Part shown: positions 24,849 to 33,865 of the stretch, one piece after another
How the letters are laid out: each line of letters starts with the position of its first letter
Numbering within the stretch: position 1 is the stretch's first letter
Origin: Variovorax sp. 679
Lineage (GTDB): Bacteria; Pseudomonadota; Gammaproteobacteria; Burkholderiales; Burkholderiaceae_C
DNA: 64,000 bases
Direction of reading: 5' to 3'
Assembly: GCF_003952185.1 (NCBI RefSeq)
Contig: NZ_RXFS01000008.1
Coordinates: 186,001-250,000, forward strand
Notes under the pieces: model-generated
The model's database searches: none
What the model saw: only the letters and a program-made list of their open reading frames with translations
What the model was told of the DNA's origin: nothing
Position numbers and translations under genes: made by a program

Positions 24849-26845
24849 TGACGCAGGAGCCGAAGACGCCACTGCTGGCCCTGCGCGGCATCGGCCGCAG
24901 CTTTCCCTCGGGCGAGCAGGAAGTGCAGGTGTTGAAGGACGTGAACCTCGACATCGGCAACGGGGAAATGCTGGCCATCGTCGGCGCCTCGGGCTCCGGC
25001 AAGTCGACGCTGATGAACATCCTCGGCTGCCTCGACCGGCCGAGCACGGGCACCTACACCGTCTCGGGCCAGGACGTGGGCGCGCTCGACAGCGATGCGC
25101 TGGCCGAGCTGCGCCGCGAGCACTTCGGCTTCATCTTCCAGCGCTACCACCTGATGCAGCACCTGACGGCGACCGGCAACGTCGAGGTGCCCGCCGTGTA
25201 CGCGGGCACCGACGGCCAGGCACGCGACTCGCGTGCACGCCAGCTGCTCGAGCGGCTGGGGCTGGGCGACCGCACCGAGCACCGGCCCAGCCAGTTGTCG
25301 GGCGGCCAGCAGCAGCGCGTGAGCATTGCGCGCGCGCTCATGAACGGCGGGCAGGTGATCCTGGCCGACGAGCCCACCGGCGCGCTCGACAGCCGCAGCG
25401 GCCAGGAGGTGATCGGCATCCTGCGCGAGCTGCATGCGCAGGGCCACACGATCATCATCGTGACGCACGACATGCAGGTGGCAAGCTGCACCGAACGCAT
25501 CATCGAGATTGCCGACGGCGTGATCGTGGGCGACCGGCCCAACGTGCCGACCGTGATGGAGCCGACGCACGAAGTGCGGGCGAGCGCGGCGCCGCCTGCA
25601 GCGATGACCAGGCCCAGGCTGGGCATCGCGCACTTCAGCACCGGCTGGTCCCGTTTTGCCGAAGCCTTCCGCATGGCATGGCGCTCGATGATGGCGCACC
25701 GCATGCGCACGGCGCTCACCATGCTGGGCATCATCATCGGCATCACCTCGGTGGTGTCGATCGTGGCCATCGGGGAGGGCGCCAAGCGCTACGTGCTGTC
25801 GGACATCCGCGCCATCGGCACCAACACGCTCGACGTGTACCCGGGCCGCGATTTCGGCGACGACAAGGCCACGAGCATCCGCACGCTCATACCCTCCGAC
25901 CTCGATGCCATCGCGGCGCAGCCCTACGTGCACAGCGTGACGCCCACGACCTCGCGCAGCCTGCGGCTGCGCTACCGCAGCGTGGACATCAACGGCACGG
26001 TGAACGGCGTGAGCGACAGTTTCTTCCGCGTGCGCGACATGCAGATGGCCAGCGGCGCGGCCTTCACCACCTCCGACGTGCGCCATCAGTCGCAGGTGGT
26101 CGTGATCGACCAGAACACGAAGCGCAAGCTGTTTCCCGACGGCACCGAGCCGGTGGGCAAGATCATCCTGGTGGGAAGCCTGCCGTGCACGGTGATCGGC
26201 GTGGCGCAGGAGAAGAAGACGGTGTTCGGCGACGGCAACAAGTCGCTCAACATCTGGCTGCCCTACAGCACCGGCGCGAGCCGCCTCTTCGGGCAGCAGC
26301 ACTTCGACAACATCACGGTGCGCATCCGCGACGACCAGCCCACCAAGGCGGCCGAGGACAGCATCGTCAAGCTGCTCACGCTGCGCCATGGCACCAAGGA
26401 TTTCTTCACCTTCAACATGGACAGCATCGTCAAGACGGCGGAGCGCACCAGCCAGTCGCTCACGCTGCTGCTGTCGCTCATCGCGGTGATCTCTCTGGTG
26501 GTGGGCGGCATCGGCGTGATGAACATCATGCTGGTGTCGGTGACCGAGCGCACGCGCGAGATCGGCATCCGCATGGCGGTGGGCGCGCGCCAGAGCGACG
26601 TGCTGCAGCAGTTCCTGACCGAGGCGGTGCTGGTGTGCCTGGTGGGCGGCCTGATCGGCGTGACGCTCTCGTACGGCATCAGTTTCCTGTTCTCGCTTCT
26701 CGTCAAGCAATGGCAAATGATCTTCTCCATCGGCGCCGTGGTTTCGGCATTTCTCTGCGCGTCGCTGATCGGCGTGCTGTTCGGCTACCTGCCGGCGCGC
26801 AACGCGGCGCGGCTGGACCCCATCGAGGCGCTGGCTCGTGAGTAG
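24848..26845 (+). CDS. macB: MacB-type ABC efflux ATPase/permease
   Basis: 665 residues: N-terminal ATPase (Walker A GASGSGKST, signature LSGGQQQR, Walker B VILADEPTGALD), first membrane helix near 295-315, large periplasmic MacB domain, and three C-terminal helices (from about 540, with the FtsX-like IGIRMAVGARQSDVLQQFL). It exports macrolides, peptides or siderophores (for example the Pseudomonas pyoverdine PvdT role) by a mechanotransmission mechanism. The macA-macB-NodT order indicates a self-contained pump. Confidence 0.93.
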   Translation: MTQEPKTPLLALRGIGRSFPSGEQEVQVLKDVNLDIGNGEMLAIVGASGSGKSTLMNILGCLDRPSTGTYTVSGQDVGALDSDALAELRREHFGFIFQRYHLMQHLTATGNVEVPAVYAGTDGQARDSRARQLLERLGLGDRTEHRPSQLSGGQQQRVSIARALMNGGQVILADEPTGALDSRSGQEVIGILRELHAQGHTIIIVTHDMQVASCTERIIEIADGVIVGDRPNVPTVMEPTHEVRASAAPPAAMTRPRLGIAHFSTGWSRFAEAFRMAWRSMMAHRMRTALTMLGIIIGITSVVSIVAIGEGAKRYVLSDIRAIGTNTLDVYPGRDFGDDKATSIRTLIPSDLDAIAAQPYVHSVTPTTSRSLRLRYRSVDINGTVNGVSDSFFRVRDMQMASGAAFTTSDVRHQSQVVVIDQNTKRKLFPDGTEPVGKIILVGSLPCTVIGVAQEKKTVFGDGNKSLNIWLPYSTGASRLFGQQHFDNITVRIRDDQPTKAAEDSIVKLLTLRHGTKDFFTFNMDSIVKTAERTSQSLTLLLSLIAVISLVVGGIGVMNIMLVSVTERTREIGIRMAVGARQSDVLQQFLTEAVLVCLVGGLIGVTLSYGISFLFSLLVKQWQMIFSIGAVVSAFLCASLIGVLFGYLPARNAARLDPIEALARE

Positions 26846-28223
26846 GGCGCGTCTTCTGTCCGCGGTGGCCGCAGCCGTGCTGGCGCTCGGCGGGTGCACC
26901 CTGTTCAAGCCGCAGCCGCGCGAGCAGCGACCGCTGGAAGTTCCGCAGGGCTGGCAGCAGTCGCCCGGTGCAGGCAGCGCGGCGGCGACGATCTCCGCGA
27001 GATGGTGGACGGCCTTCAACGACCCTCAGCTCGACGGCCTGATCGACAACGCGCTACGCACCAACAACAACCTGGCCGCCGCGGGCATCCGCGTGCAGCG
27101 CGCGCAGCTGCAGGCCGGCCTCGCGAACACCAACCTCACACCCGGCGTGGTCGGGCAGGCCGCCACCAATCGCAGCTACGACCTCAAGCGCGGCGGAGTG
27201 ACCGGCTCCACGTCGAGCACGCTGGTGACGCTGAGCTACGAGCTCGACCTGTGGGGCCGGCTCTCGGCGCTGCGCAGCGCCGCCGACTGGGAACTGAAGG
27301 CCACCGAATCCGACCGCCAGGCCACGGCGCTTGCGCTGGTCGGAACCACGGCCGGGCTCTATTGGCAGACCGGCTATCTGAACCAGCGCATCGCGCTGAG
27401 TGAGGCCGGCATGGAAGATGGCCGCCGCATCCTCGCGCTGGCGCGCGTGAAGTACGCCGCGGGCGCCGTGTCGGGACTGGACGTGGCGCAGGCCGGCCAG
27501 AACCTCGCCACGCAGGAAGCGGCGCACACCCAGCTGCTGCAGCAGCGCGTGGAGGCGCGCAATGCGCTGGCGATCGTGTTCGACCAGCCGCCCGAGCAGA
27601 TGGCCGCCGAGCCTGCGCAACTGCCCGACATCGCGCTGCCGGCCATCGACGCCGGCGTGCCCGCCAGCCTGCTGGGCCGCCGGCCGGACCTGCGCGCCGC
27701 CGAACAGCGGCTGCGCAGCGCGCTGGCGAACGTCGACGCCACGCGCACCGGCTTCTATCCGGCGCTGAGCCTGACGGGTTCGCTCGGCACCTCGAGCACC
27801 GCGCTGGGCGAACTGCTGAAGAACCCCGTGGGCACGCTGGGCGCGGGGCTGACCTTGCCGTTCCTGCAATGGAACACCGCGCGGCTGACCGTGGCCGTGT
27901 CGCAGACGCAGTACGAAGAAGCGGTTGTGGGCTTCAGGCAGTCGCTCTACACGGCGCTGTCGGAAGTCGAGAACGCCTTGTCGTCGCGCACGCAACTGCG
28001 CGACGAGAGCGAAAAACTCGTGCTGGCGCTGCAGGAGGCGCAGCGCGCCGAACGCCTGTCGGAGGTGCGTTACCGCGCCGGTGCGACCGCGCTGCAGCCG
28101 GTGCTCGACGCAAAGGACCGGCGCCGCACGGCCGAGGTGTCGCTGGCCCAGAACCGGCTGAACCAGCTCAACGCCACGATGACGCTCTACAAGGCGCTGG
28201 GCGGCGCGGCGATTGCGCTGTAG
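26838..28223 (+). CDS. NodT-type outer-membrane efflux lipoprotein (MacAB partner)
   Basis: 461 residues from GTG 26838, overlapping macB by eight bases. A lipobox LALGGC (Cys20) makes it a lipoprotein, as in OprM/NodT. Two repeated TolC-type halves include RWWTAFNDPQLDGLIDNAL and later VPASLLGRRPDLRAAEQRLR. It forms the trimeric channel for MacAB. Confidence 0.92.
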   Translation: MSRARLLSAVAAAVLALGGCTLFKPQPREQRPLEVPQGWQQSPGAGSAAATISARWWTAFNDPQLDGLIDNALRTNNNLAAAGIRVQRAQLQAGLANTNLTPGVVGQAATNRSYDLKRGGVTGSTSSTLVTLSYELDLWGRLSALRSAADWELKATESDRQATALALVGTTAGLYWQTGYLNQRIALSEAGMEDGRRILALARVKYAAGAVSGLDVAQAGQNLATQEAAHTQLLQQRVEARNALAIVFDQPPEQMAAEPAQLPDIALPAIDAGVPASLLGRRPDLRAAEQRLRSALANVDATRTGFYPALSLTGSLGTSSTALGELLKNPVGTLGAGLTLPFLQWNTARLTVAVSQTQYEEAVVGFRQSLYTALSEVENALSSRTQLRDESEKLVLALQEAQRAERLSEVRYRAGATALQPVLDAKDRRRTAEVSLAQNRLNQLNATMTLYKALGGAAIAL

Positions 28224-28241
28224 CCGGCCGTGTCGGCTTGT

Positions 28242-29018
28242 TCAGTCCTGGAACGGCGGCTTCTTCGCCAGCTTGCGGAACAGCAGCAAGGGCAGCCGCA
28301 GGACGAACTCGACCATCAGCCGTGCATGCATCCAGGTGAGCAGCACGTTGTCGCGGCCGTAGCGGAAGTGCGAAACCCCGCCTTCCTCGGCCGTCAGGTA
28401 TTTCACCGGCGCGTCGATGTTCACCGGCTTGACGCCGCGCCAGGCCAGCCGCACGACGGCTTCGGTGTCGAAGTCGAAGCGGCGCATCCACGGCTGGCGT
28501 TCCATCACCGCGATCAGGTCGGTCACCGGGTACACGCGAAAGCCGTAGAGCGAATCGCCGACGCCTGCGAACAACGTTTCGAGCTGTGTCCATCCGTTCG
28601 ACACGCGCCGTCCGCGCACACGCAGCAAGGGCGCGCTGGCGTCGAACACCGGGCGCCCCAGCACCATCGTCTCGGGCCGTGCCAGCGATGCCTGCATGAA
28701 TGCGGGAATGAGGTCGGCCGGATGCTGGCCATCGGAGTCCATCGTCAGCGCGTGCGTGAAACCCGCGTCCTTCGCGGCGCGCAGGCCGTGCAGCACCGCC
28801 GAGCCCTTGCCCTGGTTCTGCGGCAGCACCCACACGCGCAGGCCCGGATCGCCTGCGGCCATCTGCTGCAGGCGCTCGCCCGTGCCGTCGTCGCTGCCGT
28901 CGATCACCACCCACACCGGGCTCCACTGCGCGCGGGCGGCCGCGACCGTCGAGAACAGCCGCTCGCCGGTGTTGTAGCTGGGGATCAGGACAAGGTGTGT
29001 GCGCGAGGCGTCTGGCAT
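28242..29018 (-). CDS. Family 2 glycosyltransferase
   Basis: 258 residues from ATG 29018, overlapping the upstream acyltransferase by 34 bases. GT-A fold signs: LVLIPSYNTGERL, VIDGSDDGTGERL (nucleotide site) and TMDSDGQHPADLI with the D-x-D-type metal site. The C-terminus ends with a hydrophobic segment and basic residues (LMVEFVLRLPLLLFRKLAKK) that may attach it to the membrane. With the chorismatase and acyltransferase it resembles the tail-modifying enzymes of xanthomonadin/aryl-polyene clusters. The sugar and acceptor are unknown. Confidence 0.85.
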   Translation of the reverse strand: MPDASRTHLVLIPSYNTGERLFSTVAAARAQWSPVWVVIDGSDDGTGERLQQMAAGDPGLRVWVLPQNQGKGSAVLHGLRAAKDAGFTHALTMDSDGQHPADLIPAFMQASLARPETMVLGRPVFDASAPLLRVRGRRVSNGWTQLETLFAGVGDSLYGFRVYPVTDLIAVMERQPWMRRFDFDTEAVVRLAWRGVKPVNIDAPVKYLTAEEGGVSHFRYGRDNVLLTWMHARLMVEFVLRLPLLLFRKLAKKPPFQD

Positions 29019-29782
29019 TCGGGGGACGCGTCGGTGGCGCGCTGCTCCATGTTTTGTCGGAAATATTGTTCGAGTTCGGCCTGCAGCACGTCGCTGTCCT
29101 GCGTGGGCGAAAAGCGCTTGCCCAGCCGCAGCGTGAAGACGATCGGCAGCGGCGGCACGCGCCACAGCGGCCAGCCCTTGGCGAGATAGGGCGAGTCGGT
29201 GTCGATGAACACCGTTTGAATGGGCGCCTGCGCCAGCTTGGCGATCAGCGTGGTGCCGGGGCGGAAGGGGTTGAGCGGCGGCGTCACCGTGCGCGTGCCC
29301 TCGGGGAAGATCACCAGCTGGCCGCCGTTGCGCAGGTCGTTCACCGCCAGCCGCACCATCGTGCGCGCCGACTTGTTGCTGATGTAGCGCGCCAGCCGGG
29401 CGCCCGCACCCAGGAAGATGTTGCCCATCAGGTCGGCCTTCATGATGCAGGCGCTGCGCGGCAGCCGCGACACCAGCAGCAGCGCGTCGAGCATGGTCGG
29501 GTGGTTGGCCACGAAGATCACGCCGGGCTCCTTGCGCATCGGGTCGAGGCAGGTGGCGTCGATGCGCATCATGCCGGTCACCGAGGCAAGCCACCAGAAC
29601 ATGCGGTAGGCGAAGGCGATGGTCATGCGGCCCAGCGTGCGGGCGGGAGCCGCCGGCATCACCGGGTGGATGAGCATGGCGAAGACGTTCCAGACCAGCG
29701 AGATCAGGCCCAGGAACAGCAGCAGCGCGTAGAGCATCAACGCGAGCGGAATCGACGTGAGAAATCGCAGCACGCGAGTCAT
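28985..29782 (-). CDS. 1-acyl-glycerol-3-phosphate acyltransferase-like (PlsC family) membrane acyltransferase
   Basis: 265 residues. N-terminal membrane helices (SIPLALMLYALLLFLGLISL), catalytic VANHPTMLDALLL (the N-H-x4-D motif) and VIFPEGTRT (glycerophosphate-site motif). Similar acyltransferases occur in aryl-polyene clusters, where they move the polyene acid to a lipid carrier. It overlaps the glycosyltransferase gene, so the two are cotranscribed. Confidence 0.87.
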   Translation of the reverse strand: MTRVLRFLTSIPLALMLYALLLFLGLISLVWNVFAMLIHPVMPAAPARTLGRMTIAFAYRMFWWLASVTGMMRIDATCLDPMRKEPGVIFVANHPTMLDALLLVSRLPRSACIMKADLMGNIFLGAGARLARYISNKSARTMVRLAVNDLRNGGQLVIFPEGTRTVTPPLNPFRPGTTLIAKLAQAPIQTVFIDTDSPYLAKGWPLWRVPPLPIVFTLRLGKRFSPTQDSDVLQAELEQYFRQNMEQRATDASPECQTPRAHTLS

Positions 29783-29824
29783 TGGATCGGTAAATCGGAC
29801 GAGGCGCGATCGGACAACGACCGC

Positions 29825-30862
29825 TCAGGCCCGCAGCCGGCCGGCCGCGACCGTGTGGGCCTCGATCTCGACCAGCAGGTCGCTGCGGCAGATGTCGGCC
29901 TCGAGGTACACGGCGTGGCGCGCCATCGGCGCATCGGCGCCGAGCGCGCCTTCGAGAATGTCGCGCACCGTCTCGGTGTCCGACGGATGCCGCACGTAGA
30001 CCACGCAGTCGAGCTCGGCCAGCGAGAACTTCGCGCTGCAGCGTTCGTTGGCAGCATCGATCACCGCCTGCAGGTTGCGCAGGGTTTCGCGCGTCTGTTC
30101 CTGCACGTCGCCGTGGTGCACGGTCTCGTGGCCGACGATGCTCGCGGTGCCGGAGATGAAGAGGGCGATGTTGCCGTCGCCGATGTCCGCCAGCGCGGCG
30201 CGGGAAAAGGTCGGCGAGCGCGGGCCATAGGTTTCGGGATAGCGGTAGGCCGAGACCTGCCGCGGGTTCTCGACCGGCAGCGGCGCCTGCTGGCCGGCCA
30301 GGAAGCGGATCGACAGCGCGCCCTGGTGGATGCCCAGGGCGCAGGCCGCCGGCGCCCCTTCGAAGGCGGCCCGGCCGGCTTCGAGGAAGGCTTCCTGCCG
30401 GCCCAGGTTGAACTGGCGGTAGCGCTCCAGCCCGCCGCCGTCGGCGTTGATCTGCGGCAGGTAGTTCCAGATGCGCTGCAGGTGCGGCGTGCCGGCCTGG
30501 TCGAGCGTCTTGAACAGGTCGCGGTAGGCTCGGTGCGCGAGCTCGGCGAGGCCCTGCTTTTCGGTGGCCTCGTCGAGGTCGATGGCGCCGAGCAGCCAAT
30601 GGCCGTCGGTGCGCCAGCGCGCGATGCCGGTGGTGCCCGACCTGACGTGCGGGCCGCTGCTCACGTGCCAGACGTCGGCCATGGCGCCGTTGGACGACAG
30701 AACGCGCGCGTTGACCGTCGGCATCCAGGCCACGCCGTGCGGCGTGCCGTAGCCGAGCGCCGCGAAGGGCGCCTTGCCGTCGGCGGCCAGCGCCAGGCTG
30801 GCCGGCATCGAAAGGCGCTCGACGCGCAGATGGGAAATGGAGGTTTCGTCCTGAGCTCGCAC
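29825..30862 (-). CDS. Chorismatase (XanB2/Hyg5/FkbO family), likely 3-hydroxybenzoate synthase
   Basis: 345 residues from GTG 30862, two bases after the methyltransferase stop; ATG 30808 is an alternative. The C-terminal half has the YjgF-like chorismatase core: FISGTASIVGHETVHHGDVQ, TRETLRNLQAVIDAAN and YVRHPSDTETVRDIL. Members hydrolyse or rearrange chorismate; XanB2 makes 3-hydroxybenzoate (xanthomonadin starter) and 4-hydroxybenzoate (ubiquinone), Hyg5 makes 3-hydroxybenzoate and FkbO a dihydroxycyclohexadiene acid. Which product is formed here depends on active-site residues I cannot place with certainty. Neighbouring acyltransferase and glycosyltransferase support a xanthomonadin-like pigment role. 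Cytosolic. Confidence 0.85.
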   Translation of the reverse strand: MRAQDETSISHLRVERLSMPASLALAADGKAPFAALGYGTPHGVAWMPTVNARVLSSNGAMADVWHVSSGPHVRSGTTGIARWRTDGHWLLGAIDLDEATEKQGLAELAHRAYRDLFKTLDQAGTPHLQRIWNYLPQINADGGGLERYRQFNLGRQEAFLEAGRAAFEGAPAACALGIHQGALSIRFLAGQQAPLPVENPRQVSAYRYPETYGPRSPTFSRAALADIGDGNIALFISGTASIVGHETVHHGDVQEQTRETLRNLQAVIDAANERCSAKFSLAELDCVVYVRHPSDTETVRDILEGALGADAPMARHAVYLEADICRSDLLVEIEAHTVAAGRLRA

Positions 30863-30864
30863 TG

Positions 30865-31653
30865 TCAGCTGGCCTCGACGGCGTGTTCTGGTTTGATGGC
30901 GGTGTAGGCGGAGAAGACACCGAGGCTCGCGTGCCGGCGAACGTCGCGCAAGCCCGCGTCGGCCAGCGCCTGCATCACCCGCTCGGGGGGAATGCAGGCC
31001 TCGATCGTGTCCCAGTAGTAGCGCCACAGTTCGGATGTGTTGCGCTGGCGGCCGACCACGCGGGCGATCAGCGGCACCACGGCGCGCATGTAGCCCTTGA
31101 GCAGCGCGGTTGCGACACGGCCCTCGGGCTTGGTGATTTCGAGCACCGCCACGCGCCCGCCGGGGCGCAGCACGCGGTGGAACTCGCTGAAGGCGGCCGC
31201 CACGTCGCTGATGTGGCGCATGGCGTAGCCCATGCTCACGAAGTCGCAGCTGGCGTCGGGCCGGGGCAGGGCCTCGGCCACGCCGCGCACCAGCTGGACG
31301 CCGGGCAGCCTGACCTGGCTCATCATGCCGGGGCTGGGATCGACGCCTACGAGCTGGCCGGTGGAACCGATGAGTTTCAGCGCCTCGCGGGCCACGAGCC
31401 CGGTGCCGATGCCCACGTCCAGAACCCGCATGCCCGCTGCGAGGCCGGCTTCCCGCAGCGCAGCACGGCGGTACGAAGGGCCGGTGCCGAAGGCCAGCAC
31501 GCTCTCGATGCGGTCGTAGTCGGCAGCCGTGCTGTCGAAGATGCGCCGCAGGAACGCCTGGTGCTCCGCCTCGGTGCTGTAGTACAGCGGCAAGGGTGCG
31601 TGCGGCGGCAGGGTGTCGGGATTCCCGGGCCCGACGGAAGGCGATGGCGTCAT
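30865..31653 (-). CDS. Class I SAM-dependent methyltransferase (UbiE-like)
   Basis: 262 residues from ATG 31653. Motif I is VLDVGIGTGLVAREA, motif II region FVSMGYAMRHISDV and motif III VLRPGGRVAVLEITKP, as in UbiE/COQ5 methyltransferases; the protein is too distant and in the wrong context to be the ubiquinone UbiE with confidence. It heads a four-gene minus-strand unit with chorismatase, acyltransferase and glycosyltransferase, so an O- or C-methylation of a hydroxybenzoate-derived product is plausible. Methyltransferases are common in aryl-polyene clusters. Confidence 0.82.
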   Translation of the reverse strand: MTPSPSVGPGNPDTLPPHAPLPLYYSTEAEHQAFLRRIFDSTAADYDRIESVLAFGTGPSYRRAALREAGLAAGMRVLDVGIGTGLVAREALKLIGSTGQLVGVDPSPGMMSQVRLPGVQLVRGVAEALPRPDASCDFVSMGYAMRHISDVAAAFSEFHRVLRPGGRVAVLEITKPEGRVATALLKGYMRAVVPLIARVVGRQRNTSELWRYYWDTIEACIPPERVMQALADAGLRDVRRHASLGVFSAYTAIKPEHAVEAS

Positions 31654-31779
31654 CGAACAATTATCACCAAAAGCCCACGCCCGAATTCCCGGCCCCGGGC
31701 GGGCGTTGTGTGCGCCGGACAGTAAACTCGGAGCCTGCTCGGATTGACACAGAAACACAGGACAGCGAGATAGAAAGCC

Positions 31780-32505
31780 ATGGCCGGACATAGCAAGTGG
31801 GCGAATATTCAGCACCGGAAGGGCCGCCAGGACGAAAAGCGGGGCAAGCTCTGGACCCGCGCCATTCGCGAGATCACGGTGGCTGCCCGCGCCGGCGGCG
31901 CCGATCTGGGCGCCAACCCCCGGCTGCGGCTGGCGGTGGAAAAGGCCAAGGCGGTCAACCTGCCCATCGACACCATCAAGCGCAACATCGACAAGGCCAC
32001 GGGCAACCTCGAAGGCGTCAATTACGAAGAGATTCGTTACGAAGGGTACGGCATCGGCGGCGCGGCGATCATCGTCGACACCATGACCGACAACCGCGTG
32101 CGTACCGTGGCCGAAGTGCGCCACGCCTTTTCCAAGCACGGCGGCAACATGGGCACCGAGGGCTCGGTGGCCTTCCAGTTCAAGCACTGCGGCCAGATCA
32201 TCTTTGCGCCCGGCACCAGTGAAGACAAGGTGATGGAAGTGGCGCTCGAGGCGGGCGCGGAAGACGTCGTCACCGACGACGACGGCGCCATCGAGGTGAT
32301 CACCGCCGTGACCGACTTCGAGGCCGTGAAGAACGCGCTCGAAGCCGCCGGCCTGAAGCCCGACGCAGCCGAAGTCACCATGCGCGCCGAGAACACCGTG
32401 GACGTGACCGGCGAAGACGCCGCAAGAATGCAGAAGCTTCTCGACGTGCTCGAGGACCTGGACGACGTGCAGGACGTTTATCACAACGCCTCGCTGTCAG
32501 AGTGA
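31780..32505 (+). CDS. yebC: YebC/PmpR-family transcription/translation regulator
   Basis: 241 residues starting AGHSKWANIQHRKGRQDEKR, the invariant YebC N-terminus. Three-domain fold of full family length. YebC proteins bind DNA as regulators in some species and help ribosomes through proline stretches in others. It is divergent from the methyltransferase and upstream of purD, an order common in betaproteobacteria. Confidence 0.95.
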   Translation: MAGHSKWANIQHRKGRQDEKRGKLWTRAIREITVAARAGGADLGANPRLRLAVEKAKAVNLPIDTIKRNIDKATGNLEGVNYEEIRYEGYGIGGAAIIVDTMTDNRVRTVAEVRHAFSKHGGNMGTEGSVAFQFKHCGQIIFAPGTSEDKVMEVALEAGAEDVVTDDDGAIEVITAVTDFEAVKNALEAAGLKPDAAEVTMRAENTVDVTGEDAARMQKLLDVLEDLDDVQDVYHNASLSE

Positions 32506-32566
32506 GCGAGTGAGTTCCTGCCGAATGAATGTTTGTTGAATCACAGCGAGAAATGAAGGCCCGCGA

Positions 32567-33865
32567 ATGAAGGTACTGGTAATTGGGGGAGGGGGCCGTG
32601 AACACGCTCTGGCATGGCGACTGGCGCAGGCTGCCCGGGTGAGCCGCGTGTACGTGGCGCCGGGCAACGGCGGCACCGCGAGCGACGAGCGCTACGACTG
32701 CATCGACATCACCGAGCCCGCCGCGCTGCGCGAGTGGGCCATCAAGGAAAAGATCGCGCTGACCGTGGTCGGCCCCGAGGCGCCGCTGGCCGCCGGCGTG
32801 GTCGACGAGTTCCGCGCGCACGGCCTGCGCATTTTCGGCCCGACGCAAGCGGCCGCGCAGCTCGAGAGTTCGAAGGCTTTCTCCAAGGCCTTCATGAAGC
32901 GCCACAAGATCCCGACGGCCGAGTACGAGGCGTTCACCGACGCCGCTGCCGCGCACGCCTACATCGACGCCAAGGGCGCGCCCATCGTCGTCAAGGCCGA
33001 CGGCCTGGCGGCTGGCAAGGGCGTGGTGGTCGCCATGACCGCGCAGGAAGCGCACGAAGCCGTCGACTTCATGCTGGTCGACAACAAGTTCGGCGTGTCG
33101 CACAACGAAGGCGGCGCGCGCGTCGTCATCGAAGAATTCCTGCAGGGCGAGGAAGCCAGCTTCATCGTGCTGTGCGACGGCAAGAACGTGACCGCGCTGG
33201 CCACCAGCCAGGATCACAAGCGCCTGCTTGACAACGACGAAGGCCCCAACACCGGTGGCATGGGCGCGTATTCGCCCGCGCCCGTGGTCACGGCCGAAGT
33301 GCATGCGCGAGCCATGCGCGAGATCATCCTGCCGACCATCCGCGGCATGGAAAAGGACGGCATTCCGTTCACCGGCTTCCTGTACGCCGGCCTGATGATC
33401 GACGCCACGGGCCACCCCAAGACGCTCGAATTCAACTGCCGCATGGGCGACCCCGAGACGCAGCCGATCATGATGCGGCTCAAGTCCGACCTGTTCGAGG
33501 TGTTCTGGCATGCCACCGATGGCACGCTCGACCAGGTCGAGCTGCAGTGGGATCGCCGCGTGGCGCTGGGTGTGGTCATGGCCGCGCACGGCTACCCGCT
33601 CTCGCCGCGCAAGGGCGACCGCATCACCGGCATCCCGGCCGAGGCGCCCGATGCCGTGGTGTTCCATGCGGGCACCACGCTAGAAAACGGCGAGCTCAAG
33701 ACCAGCGGTGGCCGCGTGCTCTGCGTGACCGTGCTGGCCGACAGCGTGAAGCAGGCGCAGCAGCGGGCCTACGAGGTTGCTGCACGCGTCAAGTTCGATG
33801 GCGCGCAGTACCGCAAGGACATCGGATTCCGCGCGGTGCACGCGCGCAACCCCCACGGCGCCTGA
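32567..33865 (+). CDS. purD: Phosphoribosylamine-glycine ligase
   Basis: 432 residues. VLVIGGGGREHALAWRLAQ opens the ATP-grasp ligase; SSKAFSKAFMKRHKIPTAEY, KADGLAAGKGVVVA and EFNCRMGDPETQ are the GARS signatures. It joins glycine to phosphoribosylamine in purine synthesis. The stop overlaps the hemF ATG by one base. Confidence 0.96.
   Translation: MKVLVIGGGGREHALAWRLAQAARVSRVYVAPGNGGTASDERYDCIDITEPAALREWAIKEKIALTVVGPEAPLAAGVVDEFRAHGLRIFGPTQAAAQLESSKAFSKAFMKRHKIPTAEYEAFTDAAAAHAYIDAKGAPIVVKADGLAAGKGVVVAMTAQEAHEAVDFMLVDNKFGVSHNEGGARVVIEEFLQGEEASFIVLCDGKNVTALATSQDHKRLLDNDEGPNTGGMGAYSPAPVVTAEVHARAMREIILPTIRGMEKDGIPFTGFLYAGLMIDATGHPKTLEFNCRMGDPETQPIMMRLKSDLFEVFWHATDGTLDQVELQWDRRVALGVVMAAHGYPLSPRKGDRITGIPAEAPDAVVFHAGTTLENGELKTSGGRVLCVTVLADSVKQAQQRAYEVAARVKFDGAQYRKDIGFRAVHARNPHGA

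Noticed and set aside
32553..32570. A five-codon reading frame whose stop overlaps the purD ATG (ATGA), possible leader peptide
   Set aside because: It encodes MKARE with no regulatory codon run, has no clear ribosome binding site of its own, and such short frames arise by chance.
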